From contig NZ_JANBBE010000003.1 in NCBI RefSeq assembly GCF_024648825.1, positions 496,001 to 560,000 on the forward strand: DNA of 64,000 nucleotides. The letters run 5' to 3'. Positions 27,301 through 30,300 of this stretch are shown piece by piece. Under the pieces are notes generated by a model. That model was not told where the DNA came from. It saw nothing but the letters and a program-made list of their open reading frames with translations, and made no database searches. This DNA is from Lentzea californiensis (GTDB lineage: Bacteria; Actinomycetota; Actinomycetes; Mycobacteriales; Pseudonocardiaceae). The first letter of the stretch is position 1; every line of letters starts with the position of its first letter. A program made the position numbers and the translations under genes.

Positions 27301-30300
27301 GACGGAGATGTGGTCGCGGAGATGACGGCGGCGCAGAAGTCGTTGCGTCTGGCCGATGGTCCGCTGCTCGCCGCCGTCTACTTCGACCGTGGTGATCAGC
27401 CCGCGTGGCTGGGTTTGACCGTGCATCACCTGGTGATGGACGGCGTGTCGTGGAACGTCCTGCTGGAAGACCTGGAAACCGCCTACCAGGGTGGTTCGCT
27501 CCCGCCGAAGACGATTTCGTTCCAGCAGTGGGCGTTGCAGCTGCAGGAGGACGACCCCAGCGCTGAACGTGAGCACTGGGTGGCGGCGACAGCGGACGTG
27601 GTCACGCTGCCGGACGCCGGCGGGCCGAACGTCGATGCGTCCGAGGCGATCGTGCAGTCGTGGCTGGATGCCGAGACGACGACGGCGTTGCTCGGCGATG
27701 CGCACAAGACGTATCGCACGCAGGGCAACGACCTGCTGCTGACCGCTCTGGCCCAGGCTTTGGGCGAGTGGGCCGGCAGCGATCACGTGACGATCGACCT
27801 GGAGAGCCACGGCCGCGAAGGCGCGGACCTGTCGCGCACAGTCGGCTGGTTCACCTCGATCTTCCCGGTGCGCCTGACGAACCAGGAGGATCCCGCGACG
27901 GCGATCAAGGCCGTCAAGGAAGAGCTGCGTGCGGTTCCGCGTCGTGGTGTGGGCTATGGGGTGTTGCGCTGGCTGCGGGACGACTTGGCCGACGTGCCGG
28001 ACCGTCCGGTGCTGTTCAACTACCTCGGCACGTACGACGGGAACGACGACTCGGCCGGGCTGATCCGCCGTGAGCTGGACGGCGACCTCGCCGGCCCGAG
28101 CGAAGGCGAGGGCGGGAAGCGGTCGCACCTGTTGCAGCTCGAGGTGCAGCAGAGCGCCGACGGACGGCTGTCCATCGAGTGGTTTCACTCCACGAACAAC
28201 CACGACACCGCCACCGTCGAACGGGTCGCGGCCCGGTACGTCGAGGCGTTGCGCGAACTGGTCGCGCACTGCCGTTCGGCCGTCGGCGGGTTCACGCCGT
28301 CGGACTTCCCGCTGGCCACCCTCACGCAGAGCGAGGTCGACGGGCTCACGGGACGCCATCCGTCGCTTGTGGACGTTTATCGGCTCGCGCCGGTGCAGTC
28401 GGGCATGTTGTTCGGTGTCGTCGGCGCTCCCGACGAGGGGGACGGGCTCTACTGGGGTCAGGGTGTCTACGACCTGGCCGGCTCGATCGACGCCGAACGG
28501 CTCGCCGGTGCCTGGCGTCAGGTGATCACCCGGCACGCCGCGTTGCGCAGCGGGTTCGTGTGGGAGGGCGTCAGCGAACCGGTGCAGATCGTGCTGGCCG
28601 GCGTCGACGTGCCGCTGACCACCCACGACTGGTCGGATCTCGACGAGGCCGCACAACAGCTGCGGCTGCAGGAGTTGCTGGCGGACGACCGCGCGCTCGG
28701 CTTCGACCTGGCCCGGCCGCCGCTGACGCGCCTGTACCTGGTCGACCGGGGCAACGAGCAGAACTGGCTCGTCTGGGGCCTGTACCAGGGCTTGTGCGAC
28801 GGGTGGAGCCTGCCCGTCGTCATGGACGAGGTGTCCGTCGCCTACCAGCGGCAGGCCTTGCCGCCGGTGCGGCCGTACCGCGACTACATCGCGTGGCTCG
28901 GTCAGCGCGATCCCGCTGCCACGGAGGGGTTCTGGCGCACCTACCTGAACGGTTTCGAGGCGCCCACCGCACTGCCGGTGGACCGCCTGGCCGCGAGCCA
29001 CTACGCCCAGGACCGGCGGCGCACGCACCTCCAGGAGAACGTCACCACCAGGCTGGTCGAGCTGGCCCGGCGCGAGCGCGTCACGTTGTCGACGGTCGTG
29101 CAGGCGGCGTGGGCGAAGGTGTTGTCCGCGTCGTCCGGCGAGGACGACGTGGTGTTCGGCCTGACCGTGTCGGGTCGTCCGGCTGATCTGGCCGGGGTCG
29201 AGTCCATGGTCGGCCTGTTCATCAACACGCTGCCCGTGCGGGCCGAGATCCCCGGCAGGACGCCGTTCTCGGCCTGGCTGCACGAGCTGCGGGACAACCA
29301 AATCGCGCTGCAACGGTTCGAGTTCACACCGCTGGTCGACGTCCAGCGCTGGTCCGCGGTGCCGCACGGACGCGGGTTGTTCGACAGCATCGTCGTGTTC
29401 GGCAACTACCCGCAGGAGGAAGCACCCGCCGACAGCGGCGAGGAGTGGGCCGACGCCGTCGAGTCGGTGGAGCAGGGCAACTACCCGCTCACGTTCGCGG
29501 TCGACCTGGAATCTACGCTCAAGATCGAGGCCGAGTTCTCCACGGCGGCCTTCGACGCCGCCACGGTCGAACGCGTTCTCGACCAGCTCGTCGTCGTGCT
29601 CACCGCCGTCGCCCACGAGCCGGGACTGGCCGTCGCCGACCTGCCGTTGCAGCGTCCGGAACAGGCAGCGCGGCTCGTGGCGCAGGGGGAGACCCCGGCG
29701 CCGATCGCCGAACTGCCGGTGCCCGAGCTGGTCCAGAGCTGGGCCCGCACCGGCGCCGTGGCCGCGAAGTGCGGCGACGAGCGCCTGACGTTCGCCGAAC
29801 TGGACGCCCGCTCCGCCGGACTGGCGGCACGGCTCCAGCACGCCGGAGTGACGGCGGAGTCGCCGGTGGCGGTGCTGGTGCCGCGCGGGATCGACCTGGC
29901 GATCGCCTTCCAGGGCGTGCTGCGCAGCGGTGGCGTGTACGTGCCCGTCAACCCCGGCCTGCCGGAGGAGCGCCTCGCGTTCCTGCTCGCCGACGCCGGT
30001 GTGGTCGCGGCGGTCACCACCGAAGCCTTCGCGGGCGAGCTCGCCGGGTTCACCGGTGAGGTGCTCGTGCTGGACGGCACGGTCATCGACGGTCCGCCGG
30101 TGCGGATCGACCCGGAAGCGTTGGCTTACATCGCCTACACGTCGGGGTCGACCGGACGGCCGAAGGGAGTGGCCGTGACTCACGGCGCGCTCTCGTCGTA
30201 CGTGGCGGGATGGCGTGACGGACTCGCCGAGCTGGGTGGGCCCGGTGCGGTGTTGTCGATGTCGGGCCCCGGTTTCGACGTGTCGATCGGTGACATGACC